From assembly GCA_963965975.1 (NCBI GenBank), contig OZ014414.1:3509501-3573500 (forward strand): a stretch of 64,000 nucleotides of DNA, given 5' to 3'. Shown piece after piece: positions 20,215 through 32,492 of the stretch. The number at the start of each line of letters is the position of its first letter. Position 1 is the stretch's first letter. Position numbers and translations under genes: made by a program. The notes under the pieces are model-generated. The model did not search any database. It was not told the origin of the DNA and saw only the letters and a list, made by a program, of their open reading frames with translations. This DNA is from Xestospongia bergquistia (lineage: Eukaryota; Porifera; Demospongiae; Haplosclerida; Petrosiidae).

Positions 20215-22842
20215 GTATGATCCTATTAATAATTTGTTTGTGTGTTCATGAGCCAGAGTTTGGAGTTACGCCCCCTGTTTATTTCATGACGGCGTATATG
20301 TAATTCCCGCCAAAACTAACACACTGTGTTAAAGTTAGTTTGTACATCTACCTTGTTGTTACTGATCTAAATAGAGTCTGAATTACATGTAAGCCTACTG
20401 TATTAAACTCGTTATTGTTAACCATTACATAGAGTTAATTAGGACTAAATTGTATCCTATTTTATATTATAGGATGAGATTATGCTCTGAAGGTCAAGCA
20501 TGACCTTTCTTGTCTCAAAATAAGATGTTTATTCATTTAAATATGAAAACTGTTGTTTTGTGACTTAAGTTGTTATTCAAACAATATTTTAGCAGAGCAA
20601 TCAGAAATCTTGAAATCTATTACATCATTATCCAAACAACTTATTGTTAATAGTGTAAATATTTAAAGTATGTATGACATGAAGAACTAAAATGTAGTTA
20701 TTTGAAAATAATGTTTGAAACTATCACAAGCATAAGTGAATAACTACTTGTATAATCTGGAGTAAACCTTTTTGATTAGATTTTGCCATCTAGCTTGTAT
20801 GTAATGTATCATGCCATAATATCAATGAATTTCACTAAAGTCAGCAGATGCACTTGCTTAGATTAAGCAAGTAGGCATCTGAGTAAGACACTGAATTCTA
20901 GCTCAATCAACATTAATATTTGTATAAATATCATAATTTTTTTCAAATTGGGTGGATCATTGATGTAACACTATATATATAAAAGATATAATATTCATTA
21001 ATTATCACATTATGTGAAATGTAATATAGTACATTTGAGGATACCACTTAGGGGTAGGGTATGTCATCAGATGTATTATATTTTTATGAATATGTTTACA
21101 TGTTTTGGTTGTTACATGTAGAGACCTATATACATTTGGTGTTTTGATTCGTTTCTAGGAACGCTCCTTTTAGATGAAATTATCACCTATCTCAAAAATT
21201 GTTAGACTGATCTGTGTATGTGTAATACATATTGTAGTTAGACTGCTAGTCAGTGTTATAAATCAATGATTTGCCAATTATTAATTGCCATGTCTTTAAA
21301 TCAATGAGCATGTCTATCAACAAAAATTAATAGCTATATAACTGTATGCCTTAATTTTTCATAGCACTCTCTACACACTATATTGTAATGTCCTTTAAAA
21401 ATATATCTATGAGCCTGATGTATATTTATGAAAAAATAGTTACCACTTGTAAATGGATGTTCTACAAACAGAAGGTTCAATGACCACTATACCACCTTGT
21501 ATGAATACCTCTATCAATAGCTGGATATTAAAGTAATATGAAAATTATAAAAAGAATATTCAAATTTAAAAATCACTAAGACCAGATTGTCTGGTCAATC
21601 AAGTCTGTTTCCTTGCTTAGCTATTTTTTCCCGTTCCACTTGCCTAAGTGTCTGTACCACTAACTCAGCTCATACATGCAGTTGTCATCTAGGGTTATCT
21701 GTTTTTCATAGTCTTGGAGACCCTTGTTCATTACTTGGGACAGCTTCATTTACAAGTGGCAATAACAGAGAGCAGGAGAATTATTCGAGTACTGGCAATC
21801 ATTTTTCCTAATTGATTGTGTTAACGTCCAGGCTGAAATCAAACCTGTTTCTAATCTCCAGGACTTCGTATTGATACTCTTCATCTTGTCTGATGAAGCC
21901 TTATCTCCACTGTTACATTGTTGACCACAAAACCTAAGAAGTCCATACTCTCTCCAGTATGGATTCATTCTTATTAGTTATGAAATCTAGGCTCTTAAAG
22001 AGGTAGCACATATTATCTGCTTTATCAATTAATAGCTTGTATGATTTGGCCATGCTATCAATCATATCCCAATCTCTTTTAACAAAGCTATGGCTTGCTT
22101 GAGAGTCTTTATAAAGGCTTATGGAGCCTTTGAGAGACCAAAGGGAATGCCATTGAACTGGTATGAACAGCGTTGGAATTAGAATAGGATAAAATTGTCT
22201 GTGGGATCCGGAGCTGACTATGAACATTCAATCACTGATATTGTAGGGAAGGGGCTGGGCAACAACAGGTGTTACATTTGTTTAGCTTATAGCTTAATCA
22301 GGTCACTGATTTCTATGGTTTGATGTTGCTTGTTTCAGATAAAAAGAGAGTCAGACAAACTGTTTCTGTTCAGTAGTATGTCATTACTGGTTACAGAAGC
22401 ATATAAATGTCCACATAAATCTTATAAATTATGCACTCATCATGATCAATAAATTACAATTTGATATATAGTATATGGGTGTGGCATGTATAGTTTGCAT
22501 GCCACATCCACATTGTATGTTATAATATACACATTTTAGACTCAATGTCTATATTATACACAGTGTTTCCCACAGAATGTTTTTGTACTTAAATAATTAA
22601 AAGTACCCAAGGCTTAATGCATACAAGCAATAAAAATAGACATGATTTGTGGGTGTGATGAATAAGTTACAAGTTGAGTCCTATGCCATGCACTTACTAG
22701 AAGTCATTGTACATTTCTATATCTATAGATGACTATTTCCGTCATACAAAAATACAATTGATGATGTGTATCATATTCCATATTTCATTGTAATTGATGT
22801 AATAAAAACTTTGATTTTAAAATATATGTTGTCTTATTATAG
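20215..22842 (+). other. Gene A intron 1
   Basis: Inferred intron between the noncoding exon and the 2A exon. It contains the decayed reverse-transcriptase relic at 21600-22240 and a short palindrome at 22470-22503 (GTGTGGCATG ... CATGCCACAT). Its last ~150 bases are similar to the sequence before the 2A relic at 51489, so the exon was duplicated with flanking intron. Confidence 0.45.
21600..22240 (-). pseudogene. Reverse-transcriptase relic, DIRS-like
   Basis: In the minus-strand sense, 22165-22060 reads FNGIPFGLSKAP-stop-AFIKTLKQAIALL, matching the PFGLSxAPRxFTK block of tyrosine-recombinase (DIRS-type) retrotransposon RTs. Sequence downstream (22060-21600) is full of stops and frame changes. 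Assignment to DIRS rests on this one block, so another RT class is possible. Confidence 0.45.
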
Positions 22843-22844
22843 TA

Positions 22845-23070
22845 ATGATTGATATATCTCATTGGAGAGTGTGTATTGGATTGTGGGCATGTCATCAGAT
22901 ATCATACTGTACTTGTGCTAAAAAGACTCCAAGCACTGAGACTAGTATTTGGATAAATGGAGTAACCATCATCAGGAAGAATAAAGATCTTACTTTCTCT
23001 TTAGGAGTCTTACTCTCACTTCTTCTTATTTTATCAGGAGATGTTGAACTCAATCCTGGACCTAAAGCGG
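22845..23070 (+). CDS. Gene A exon 2: hydrophobic leader ending in a 2A peptide
   Basis: The exon starts two bases after a TTATTATAG acceptor (exon start 22843) with ATG 22845 and ends at GCGG|GTAAGC, phase 1, giving 75 codons. Residues 1-50 hold several Cys and a short basic patch (IIRKNKD). Residues 51-64 are strongly hydrophobic (FSLGVLLSLLLIL). They lead straight into SGDVELNPGP, with the 2A motif at 23037-23063. D-V/I-E-x-N-P-G-P is the invariant 2A core: ribosomes skip the Gly-Pro bond, releasing the leader and restarting at Pro. In sea urchin NLR proteins such leaders act as alternative signal sequences (established). Here the released product would begin PKAD and continue into the Death domains. 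The gene B exon has the same length and nearly the same sequence. A long AT microsatellite directly follows in the intron, so the longer open frame seen there is not real. Confidence 0.85.
23037..23063 (+). other. 2A ribosome-skipping motif, gene A
   Basis: Encodes GDVELNPGP, a perfect match to the 2A consensus, preceded by LLLILS. The predicted non-formed bond lies between the last Gly and Pro. Codons are GGA GAT GTT GAA CTC AAT CCT GGA CCT, identical base for base in gene B at 59272-59298. Confidence 0.9.
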
Positions 23071-23103
23071 GTAAGCTATTAAAAAATATTGCCTATGTTG
23101 TTA

Positions 23104-23169
<66 letters not shown>

Positions 23170-25035
23170 TTGTACATATCTACTAGTCACTTATCATGAG
23201 TTCCATTGCCTTTATTACATTTGGAGATGTTAACCACAAATATAGCACTAACTTGAACAGACAAGTGTTGAATACAACAAAGTTGCAAAGGTTCAATAAC
23301 TCCTAAGAGAAATTATCTTGGCAGAGTATCAGGTAGAAAGAAGTATGTTCAAAAATAGTTACCTTGGGATTATTTTGGAAGTGTTTTCAAGCTCTTTTCT
23401 GAATCAGATATGATAAAATACACTATTTGCATTCTGTTGTTTTAAGTGCTATCAAAACAACTGTGGTTAAAAGTTAGCTTTGGGAAATATCCTGATTTAT
23501 TTTTAAATTTAATTCGAACTGAACACTAGATCTTCTGATATCACCTTACAATGTTGTCAAGTCATAGTACCAAACATCATTTTATCACGTTGCCTTCTTT
23601 TTTATGGTTTCCACGCTAATATAAGTAGAATTAATATGAATACAAACTTTCTTATTGATATTTACAAACCAAGGTGATCATAAATAAATGCATAAACAAT
23701 GTCAAAACATTATGCAAATTATTGTAGTGTCTAGAGTTGTCATCGACTGACCCACTTCGTAAAATAACATGACGTCATCCTCATCTCAAATGATAACTCT
23801 TGCATCTTCTTTACTAACATCACACTCAAACATCTGTTTTTTTTTCAAGGCGGAGACAATGATACAAGCTTAATTTGTGACTTCCATAAACTTAGCCAGA
23901 CTAATAGCATGTGCTTATACGCATGATAGCAAAATTTGTAATAACTAATAATAATTATATAACTATATTATATAACTAACTTTTATACCAACTAGCCAAA
24001 CAGACAGACCAACTAACCAAAGCACAAAAAACAACTAGCATTTTGGATGCAACTAGCCTTAATTTTAAAAGCTTTTTCTTTTGGAATTTTCTGTACATTA
24101 TAGTATGTGAATGCATTTACAGTAGTGTGTTTTCAATGTGTCCAATAGCTGATTAAAACCAGTTTTGTTGAGCGCACAGGCTTAATTAATGTTTTTATGA
24201 GTTGATATATGGTCAGGCCTCAAATGGTTAATAGAATTTTTTTTCTTGTCCTTATTTATTATATCATTACCTAAAAGTAGTAACTCAGATGTGCTCTTAA
24301 TACAATGTATGGTTAAACTTATGAGTTGCCATCTCTTGTAACTACATTTCACCTTGTCACAAAATATGTAGTATAGTAACTGATTTAATTCAACGACTAC
24401 ATAAATAAAAAAACAAAAACAACAAAAACTGAGGAAACAGACCTAAACAGCTATTACATTTACATGATATTTTGTGAGTTCACACCACCATATGCAATTA
24501 ATAAAGGTCAACGTTCGCACAAATTATTGTAAGCAATTACTATGAAGTTCTTTGCCCTGGCTCTATACTGTCTGTTGATACGATGTGATAATCATTGCCA
24601 GGGAATTCATTGAATGATAAACAGTACCATTAACCTACTATTAATTTTCTTAATTTGTACTAATTTAATAATTGCTAAAATTTCAGCATGCTAAACTTTA
24701 GTTCATATGTGACTTAGAAAATCACTAAAAGTAATACATGTAAAGTTCAAATGTTTTAAATTTTTTACATTTAATATATTCTATTAAAATTAGGCTATAT
24801 GTAAATGTTAGTAACAGTTGAAGAATAGTAGTACATGTAGATGTCCTAGGTAATTTTGTAAATATAATTACCATTTTATATTTCAACTTTCTGTATTAAA
24901 TTACATGTACATTTATTGATAATTAAGGTTTTCATCTAAATCAATATCACATACATTTAAAATGATATTTTTTAGAACATTATTTAATTTATAATATGAC
25001 AATTTGTTATAATTATTATTTTGTCATTATTTCAG
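23071..25035 (+). other. Gene A intron 2
   Basis: AT-rich intron. It has a second CRE-like palindrome TGACGTCA at 23770-23777. Its last ~250 bases (24780-25035) are clearly similar to the intron ends before the gene B Death exons (60000-60261 and 61400-61651), showing that the Death exon was duplicated together with upstream intron. No coding sequence is seen otherwise. Confidence 0.5.
23108..23165. repeat. (AT)n microsatellite in gene A intron 2
   Basis: Nearly pure alternating AT of about 56 bases, 38 bases after the 2A exon donor. Confidence 0.95.
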
Positions 25036-25326
25036 ATATTACCAATATATTAAAGGCGACTCCTGATGAAGATCAACTATTTGATCTATTGTATAATATT
25101 AGAGACAAATGGAATGAGATTGGACTTGCATTACATGTACATCATAATATTTTGGCTGACTTAAAACACTTAAACTATAGTGACACTTTCAGACTTTTGA
25201 ATGTCATTAACATATGTATCACTCAACCATCTCCTATTACCTGGGAGATGGTAATAACTGCAATGGAGAATCCTATTGTTAACAACAAAGAAAAATCTGA
25301 TCTGATATGTCACTATCTTAGTGCTG
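25036..25326 (+). CDS. Gene A exon 3: Death domain 1
   Basis: A phase 1/1 exon of 97 codons between TTATTTCAG and GCTG|GTAAG. The translation has the Death-fold signature: LLYNIRDKWNEIGLALHV, DLKHLNYSDTFRLLNVI, then ITWEMVITAMENPIV and a final helix ending SDLICHYLSA. The W-x2-I/L-G pattern after helix 1, the spacing to the ITW motif and the length of about 85 residues fit Death domains of apoptosis adaptors and NLR/ROCO receptors. It should mediate homotypic assembly. One complete domain per symmetric exon allows clean duplication by exon shuffling. Confidence 0.85.
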
Positions 25327-25683
25327 GTAAGAACAATAAGTTATTATTGCATTTGAAATAAAATTAATAACAATCCACTTTTCGCATTAAGTATTAGCCT
25401 ATGACAGACTTTACCATTGATTCCAATTACTTAGTACATGTACAAGTATTAGTTACCATCTAGTGTATCTAGCTGTAACTTATACCTAGATGATGTGTTA
25501 CAAATTTCTAATGAGATCTCATCAGAATTTCAGTTAACTGTGATAAGCAAAAATAAAGAATCTACAACCTCCACCGGAGCATACTAGTTTCACTCACGAT
25601 GTATTTTGTCCATGTTTGATGATTTGCAGATTTCATTTATGTTGTGACAGTTTGTTATAATAATTATTTTGTTATTATCTTAG

Positions 25684-25962
25684 ATATTACCAGTATATTA
25701 AAGGAGACTCCTGACGAAGATGAACTAGTCTGTCAATTACTAGGCATTGAAGACAAGTGGTATAGGATTGGAAAATCATTACAATTGGATTGCAATGATT
25801 TAGATCATATAAAACACAGTCAAGATGATAACATAGCCAAACTCAGGAAAGTCTTAAAGATCTCATTACATGTCACCTGGGAGAAAGTTATAACTGCTAT
25901 TAAGGGTCCTATTGTTAAAAATGAGAAGAAAGCTATGGAGATATGTCATCATCTTAAATTAG
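25684..25962 (+). CDS. Gene A exon 4: Death domain 2
   Basis: A 93-codon phase 1/1 exon after ATTATCTTAG, with donor TTAG|GTAAGC. It is a paralogue of exon 3: it begins DITSILKETPDEDELV, continues EDKWYRIGKSLQLDCNDL, and has HVTWEKVITAIKGPIV. It is four codons shorter, mainly in the loop before HVTWE. Function is inferred as for exon 3. The two domains could act as a paired oligomerisation module. Confidence 0.85.
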
Positions 25963-26878
25963 GTAAGCAATTATTATTAATTATTGAGTTTGTTTTATTA
26001 ATACTGCCACTGTTAGTAAAGTATATAGCACAAATTTTAATATAGAAAATTTGATGGTATATTATAATTTTGTATATTTTTAATATGCAAAATTTTATTG
26101 TTCGTTTTCAAAGAGTTTAATACTATACTTCAATAAATATTTCTATTTATCACAACATACATTAGTATGTAGTACTATTTTGGGTATGTTTATGTTGCAA
26201 CATGTAGCATATACACAATGGAACTAACTTATTTGAATTGACAATATGCTTCTTATCTGTTTACCTCAGATATAATTAAATTGATTTTATGATGAACTTA
26301 AAATACATATAATAAAGAATATTATTTAATGGAATATTATTTAATGGTAGATTATTTAATGGAATAGAAAATAAGGACAGATATAAGGAATTACAGATAA
26401 TAAAATATAGTTATTAGCAAAAGAGAAATTAGTTTTTTGTGAGTCAACCTGAATGAGACCAATAACACACCAATTACAACTATACTCTAATTTACGTTTG
26501 TGCCTCTTTTGATAACTCATGTACTGATACTAAATATGCATACATATATTGACATCAAACATCATGACTTATACTGTTTACAAATAGGTACATGTATTTA
26601 TTGTATTAGATAAAGTATCAAAACTTTAGTGTATGAGATATACAATATACACTAGAGGAGAGGTTTCTTGTTTATACAAACTTGTCTTCATTTGTGTTAT
26701 ACTAACATCTTGGTCATACTGATCCCTCCTTCATACATGTTTTGTTACTCATATATAATAGTTATGTAATACAAGGTGAATTACTGTATTAGTGTTTAGT
26801 TAGTATGTCCAAATTAGGTCATTATTAATCAATTCATAATTATTATTGATATTACCTATAATTTGTTTGTTCATGTAG

Positions 26879-26935
26879 TTACAATTAGGAGACTTCAATA
26901 TAATCCTAGTCCCGACACTGAAATATCAAATTCAG
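26879..26935 (+). CDS. Gene A exon 5: linker exon
   Basis: A 19-codon phase 1/1 exon (TVTIRRLQYNPSPDTEISNS in context) between TTCATGTAG and TTCAG|GTACAT. The gene B counterpart at 63338-63400 shares R-x-R/L-x-YNP and TEIS-x-S, so the exon is real despite its size. It links the Death domains to the GTPase module; no domain is recognised. Confidence 0.65.
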
Positions 26936-27059
26936 GTACATTTATTTTATTATTATATATCAATATGCTATGTTCACTGTAGAGTGGACATTTACTGTAG
27001 TGTTATTATAGATGGACAGTTTTCTTTTACTTGTTTTGTTCTTTAGTTTCAAAAGAGAG

Positions 27060-27620
27060 TGATATTCAGTATTGTCACATCTTTAGTGTTTTAGTAAGGA
27101 ATAAGTTTAGTTTAGTATTAGTGAAGGCTTATAAATTACATTTTAGTTTTAGTATGTAACCAGAAAAGTAATTTTAGTTAGTATTAGTTTAGTTTTTCAA
27201 TTTGATTTTTATTTTATTTTAGTTTAGTTTTAGTAAGGAGTTGACAAAGCAATTTTAGTTAGTATTAGTTTAGTAGCTTCATATAATTTTCATTTTAGTT
27301 AATATTAGTTTACTTGATTCACTTAATTTTGCAATCATTAATTTTCAAGAAAGGCAATCAAATAATGACAGGTCAAAGGTACACATATTTTCTGTTTTTT
27401 TTAAGGAAGGACTTCACATTCTAAGTTGTGGTTTGTCAGCTATTAATATTAAAAAAATGTTAATAGAATAACATAATGTCAGCTTTAATTTTAGTATTAT
27501 TTTAGTTTTTGGCAGCTAAAATTTTAGCTTTAGTTTAGTTTTAGTTGTCTGGAAATGTTATCTTTTTAGTTTAGTTTTAGTTGGTCATGAAAGAAGTTTT
27601 TTAGTTTAGTTTTAGTTTAC
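27060..27620. repeat. Low-complexity TTTTAGTTTAG-rich intron stretch
   Basis: Degenerate repetition of TTAGTTT/TTTTAG words throughout the stretch, within intron 5 of gene A. The words resemble 3' splice sites but there is no coding sequence between them. Confidence 0.7.
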
Positions 27621-27639
27621 TAAAACAACACTACACATC

Positions 27640-28150
27640 TTGTCATTTGTATTAACTAGCATCCTACATATCCTAGGACACTGATACTAAGTAGTTCCTA
27701 AGAGTGGACAATTTTGAACATTGGTTATCCTTGAGTTTTGTATTGGTTGTTTCCATATTGACTATAGTACATACTAGAATGATTAGTTCATAATTCCAGT
27801 GCATATGAATTCCTAAATATCACTAGTTGCATAGTACATCCTGGGATGGTGAGGTTAGGAGTCCAGACTATGTATTACTTAATACTGAATGATACTTGGT
27901 ACATATTACATCCTGGTTTGGTCCAATCAGGGGTTCACTTTCACTTTGGAGCTCAGTGCATATGTATCCTTAGTACTATGTTCTTGATACATGGTATATC
28001 CTGGGATGGTCAGTAGTAATCCAATGCATAGATATATCTCCGTTACTAAATATTGATACTTATTACATTCTGGGATGGTTAATTTAGGGTGTCATTTTTA
28101 GGCCAGTGCATATATGTCCCTTAATACTAAGTATTTCTGCATATGGATTC
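27640..28150. repeat. Degenerate ~75-100-bp intron repeat
   Basis: Repeating block with landmarks ACATCCTGGGATGGT, CCAGTGCATAT and TTAATACTAAGTA, about five copies. A homologous series occupies 63600-64000 in the same intron of gene B, so the repeat predates the gene duplication. Confidence 0.65.
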
Positions 28151-28308
28151 TCATCTTTGTCACTAGAGAAAAGTATAGTGTATGAGTAACTCTACGGGAC
28201 TACTTTGTAGTTGTAATATTGTTTTTGTCACTAGTAGAAAAGAACAGTATCATGTTATTTTATGAAGCATTGATTGATATGATGAACCTACCATATTTTA
28301 TTTGTTAG

Positions 28309-30285
28309 ATGAATTACTTGACAAAGCTATGAAGGAGGGTTATGTTGTTGCTAGATGGACCAGGTTCTCAGTATCAGGTGCTCCTGGAACTGGTAAATCG
28401 TCCTTTCTAAGGTTGTTATATAATGAAGATCCACCAGTTCATCACGATAGTACATCAGTAGTTGTCCCTCAAGAAGCAAGACGAATAAGCATTTCACGAG
28501 CCATCATTGATGATGATACCACTTGGACAAAAATAAATTATGAAAACATAAAAGAAATGATTGCTCAAGGAATTAAAGATGGGGTCAGACCTTCTAAAAG
28601 GTTTAAACTTCAAACAATAAATGAGGAATCAGACGAGGTAATGAAAAACGCAGATGGTGATGATTCTAAGCCAATAACTACAACTGCAAAAATAAGTCAA
28701 GAGATTGTTAGCCTCTTACCTCATGTAGAGAAATCTGAACTGCTTTATAAATCTCATTGGATATATGGTGTTGATACTGGTGGTCAGGCTGCTTTTTTAG
28801 ATATTGCTCCAGCATTGTTACGGTATAATTCAGTCAATATTTTTACACACAAACTAACTGAGAGGCTTGGTGACAAAGCTAAGTTCTTTTTTAGTGTCAA
28901 AGGAAGGCCAATTGGAGAACCAGATGAAAAGCAAATGACAAATCTACAACTTCTTGAAGCTTCAGTTTGTTCACTATCGTTGGCAGATTCTCCGGTATTG
29001 CCAAACATCCATGTCAAGCTTGTTCAAGGAACCTCATGTCTAATATTAGGGACATTCTTGGATAAAATGCTGGAGTCCAGTGAGTCTTTAAATAAGAAAA
29101 ATGAGCTTCTTTGGTCACATTTAAACAAATTTAGTAAAATTATCATCAAAACTCGTCCGGCTGGTGAAGAAGTGATTTTTTCTGTTAACAATACTGCTAG
29201 AGGTCCTAGTGAGCTTAATATGGCAAGAAAGATTCGTGATAAAATATGCCAGTGTTATATTGAAGCAGAAATTCCTATTCGTTGGTTTTTATTGCAGCTA
29301 GAGCTAGAACAACTTCACAAGTCATCTAAATCAGGTATAGTAACTAAATCAAAATGTTTCGAGATTGGCCAAAGCTTGCGAATAGATGTTAAAGAGATTG
29401 AAGCAGCATTAATGTACTACCATGATCTCACAATCTTCTTGTACTTCCCTCAAATCTTACCTGATGTAGTGTTCCTTCATCCACAGCCACTTCTTGATAA
29501 GTTATCTAATTTGATCAGTATCTCCATTGATAATGCTGTGAATCATTTAGATGATGAAGGTATTTCTCTTCCTCTTGGAACATATGAAGAACTAAAATAT
29601 GAGGGTACATTTAAAGAAGACTTGTTGACATCACCCAATTCACATTTATCACAAGGATTCTCTCCTGAGTTTAAACCAAAAGATTTTTTCAAGTTAATGA
29701 CAAGTTTATATATAATGGCCGCATTACCTGAGAAAGGAAAATACTTTCTACCAACTGTCCTTCCTATTAAACCGTCCACTGAATATAAATCTATACCATC
29801 TCCTTTTAAAGAACACGTAGATCCTTTAATTTTGTCATGGGATATGAAGCCTCTTCCTCGAGGTGTATTCCCTGCTTTAGTTGTAAACCTTTTACATCGT
29901 AAAAATCAGCCGAGATTTCAACTTAAACGCCCTCTACGTTCCACACAACGTTATCGTAATATCATCACTTTACAAACTAATTATGGTGATGTTCTTTTAG
30001 TTGATGGAATTTATTGGATAGCAATATATTATTCTGGCTTTCCTACAGAATGCTGCATTTTACGAGATATTATCTACACAGGAATCAATGAAGTGACATG
30101 TAAATTCCAATATATGGCTAATGTGAAAAGTGTCAATGAATATTTTTACTGTACAATACCTGATTGCCCTAAAAAAGCTTCAGAACATTTTTGTCGTTTA
30201 AGTGATGACAAACTAAAGTGTATTTGTCAAGATAGCTCTCAAACAACTGACACTGATGAGACACGTCAACTACCTTGGTTTAGAG
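28309..30285 (+). CDS. Gene A exon 6: ROC-like GTPase plus COR region
   Basis: A single 659-codon exon, phase 1/1, from TTTGTTAG|ATGAATT to AGAG|GTGAGT. Exon residues 24-31 are a P-loop GAPGTGKS. Residues 156-160 are DTGGQ, the switch-II/G3 signature of ROC and other Ras-like domains. Residues 247-253 (LGTFLDK) occupy the place of a degenerate G4. The COR-like part follows: IPIRWFL (322-328), YHDLTIFLYFPQ (371-382), VVFLHPQPLLDKL (387-399). The C-terminal 60 residues are Cys-rich (CTIPDC, CRLSDDKLKCIC). ROCO proteins are dimer-regulated GTPases in signalling and cell death. Together with two N-terminal Death domains this gives a Death-ROCO protein without LRR or kinase. A NACHT/NLR reading is less likely because DTGGQ and the COR blocks are diagnostic of ROCO-type GTPases. 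The upstream TTG at 28302 is intronic and not a start. Confidence 0.85.
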
Positions 30286-30896
30286 GTGAGTTTTAGACTT
30301 AAAAACTACTTAAATTTCATTAAGCTAGTTATATTTGATGTGTAACTGTTGTCATATAATTTCTAAATTGACCATATTAGCCTTAACACCTGTACAATCT
30401 TGAGCATATTGTATAATATAATTGATGTTGAATGAGAAGATTCCTATAGTTTTATTTACCATATTTGTAGAGCTTAGATAATTGATTAGATTTTTCACTT
30501 GTACATGATCTGGGTGGCAATGACAAATCAATAACTTTGATTTAAGAAGCAGTAAAAATGGAATAACAAAAAGTTTTTTTTTAATGTTAGTACACATTCT
30601 TAGAATTACATTTTTCAATTGCCTTGGATTATCAAATTGATCTATACATATCATGAAAAAGCAAGTCATTCTAACTTAATTTTGGCATAATTGTTACTTT
30701 CATATGACATTTAGTATACCATATTGACATTGTAGGACAATGAAAAATCAAGTCAAAGATTCTCTGCTTGATGTTTTAATAATAGCTTTGCATTATTATA
30801 TCAGTACTAAGTCATTACCATTTATTTGTTTGTATTGCATTATATAAATAATATTATACTTTTTATCTTTTAATATTATCCTTATTTATTTTGTAG
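30286..30896 (+). other. Gene A intron 6
   Basis: AT-rich intron; no coding or repeat feature recognised. Confidence 0.5.
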
Positions 30897-30932
30897 CTTC
30901 TTATCCTAGTAGGCAAGATTCTGCATCAGTTG
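30897..30932 (+). CDS. Gene A exon 7, 12 codons
   Basis: Micro-exon ASYPSRQDSASV between TTTTGTAG and GTTG|GTATGT, phase 1/1. It is paralogous in position and style to exon 9 (32436-32492): both precede a basic NLS-like exon and end S-V or P-V before the identical donor GTTG|GTATGT. Confidence 0.6.
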
Positions 30933-32150
30933 GTATGTAAATGAACACTTCTACTTTATCTACCTGTAGTGTAATGTATCCTATATAAAGCACGTTTGTA
31001 TTATTCCATCCACTATCCTAATATTGTAGTACATTAATGGTTAATATTATCATCACCTTATGAAGTCAGGAATAACATTAAAAAAGCTTGTTGCTTTGCT
31101 TATATAATTGCTTAGAAAGTAGAAAAAAGAAAACTAGACTCAGCTGTAGTTATTATCAGACATAATATATGATAGTAATAGCATGTGCTATATATCTATC
31201 AATGTCTACTTAATTGCAATATATCAAATTTTTAACAACTAAATAAAATATGATATTCAATGCTTAACATCTCCTGGCATTCATACCTTGTTGTAATACT
31301 ATGGTATGTACATGAGTTTGTACATTATGTATAGCTTCCTATCCTTATGATATCAACACACAAGCTCCACCTTTATTGTTTTGGAACCAATCAATTTAGA
31401 GCCTGCTGTAAACATTATCAATCCAAATGTGCAAACTCTCATTGTCATTCATGACCCTAATTTATCTGATTCAGTAAACTATGTCTATAAAATAGCTTGT
31501 TTAGTCTTAGTCCATATATATCACTGATAACAGTACATTAGGTGAACTTTTAATGTTTATTTCATATATTTTTTGTAATTATTGGAAACAAATCCAAGTT
31601 AACTGTTTGTATGTCTAAAATGTAATATTGCTACTTCAAATTTCATCCCTGATCTTCAAGCTCCTCCCTTTTTCTGGACATGTAGAACATGTGACATTTT
31701 CATATTTTACTTCAAATCTCAGTTATAACAATGATATAAGCACTTACTTTTCATTGCCATTAAGACAACTAATCTATATATATCCAATAGCTATTTTTTA
31801 GAGAATAATAGCACATGGATTGTCAAAAGGAATACCTAGAAAATACCAATTACTTTATGAATACTACCAAAATAACCACAAGAATGTAAATAATCCAATA
31901 ACATCAAAGTTAGCTCAATATCAAGAAATATAGCACAAGACTTGTGCCACAAGTTAATGATTAGAAATAAATGTGAAAATTCAAAGCTAAACACAGTTTC
32001 TATGTACTTTTTATTGGCCTGATCATTGTAACAATGTTAACAATGTTTCAAGTACAATTTAAAAAAAAAAATTAGAATATTGATATTTCTATTAACGAAT
32101 TAATGTCATCCATTTGGAATTTAATTTGTCTTGTTGTTCTTTTTATATAG
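30933..32150 (+). other. Gene A intron 7
   Basis: AT-rich intron with no recognised feature apart from short A- and T-runs. Confidence 0.45.
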
Positions 32151-32216
32151 GTCATAAACGACCCAACAGCATGGAGGAAATGCCATTATCAAAAAAGAAA
32201 TCTACTACTTCCTTAA
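32151..32216 (+). CDS. Gene A exon 8: bipartite-NLS-like exon 1
   Basis: A 22-codon phase 1/1 exon encoding GHKRPNSMEEMPLSKKK followed by STTSL. KR, ten residues, KKK is the classical bipartite nuclear localisation pattern. Sites are TTTATATAG and CTTAA|GTTAGT. Nuclear import is predicted from the motif only. Confidence 0.6.
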   Translation, partial: VINDPTAWRKCHYQKRNLLLP

Positions 32217-32435
32217 GTTAGTAATTGATTTAATTGTATTGCACTTGATTTGAAAAGGATTGGATCCCTTTCATAGCAAAGCTAATTTCAAATGTTAGTA
32301 CATGTGGCTCTCATATACATAGCTGCAAAACTTAGTTCTAAGTATGATATTTTGACAGTATGATGTCATTATAGCTATTCGTTCTGTTTAATTTTTGTCT
32401 TCTATTATTATCTACATTTTCCTTTTATTCTACAG

Positions 32436-32492
32436 CTACAACACTTTCACCTCATGATTTTTATGATACTAGTCAAGATCTTAAACCAGTTG
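32436..32492 (+). CDS. Gene A exon 9, 19 codons
   Basis: Encodes TLSPHDFYDTSQDLKPV, phase 1/1, between TTCTACAG and GTTG|GTATGT. Counterpart of exon 7 in an internal duplication of exon pairs (7+8 and 9+10). Confidence 0.6.

Noticed and set aside
21587-21811. Plus-strand Ser/Cys-rich frame
   Set aside because: It is antisense to the decayed reverse-transcriptase relic and has no support of its own.
23071-23186. Extension of the 2A exon to 113 codons
   Set aside because: The extension runs through the GTAAGC donor into an (AT)n repeat. The paralogue has a donor at the identical place and no such extension.
27060-27620. Telomere-like TTAG repeats
   Set aside because: The words are TTTTAGTTTAG, irregular and intronic, with no TTAGGG-type periodicity.
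28309-30285. NACHT/NLR nucleotide-binding domain
   Set aside because: The P-loop alone would allow it, but DTGGQ and the COR-type blocks IPIRWFL and VVFLHPQPLLDKL fit a ROC-COR module, and no NACHT-specific downstream motifs are seen.
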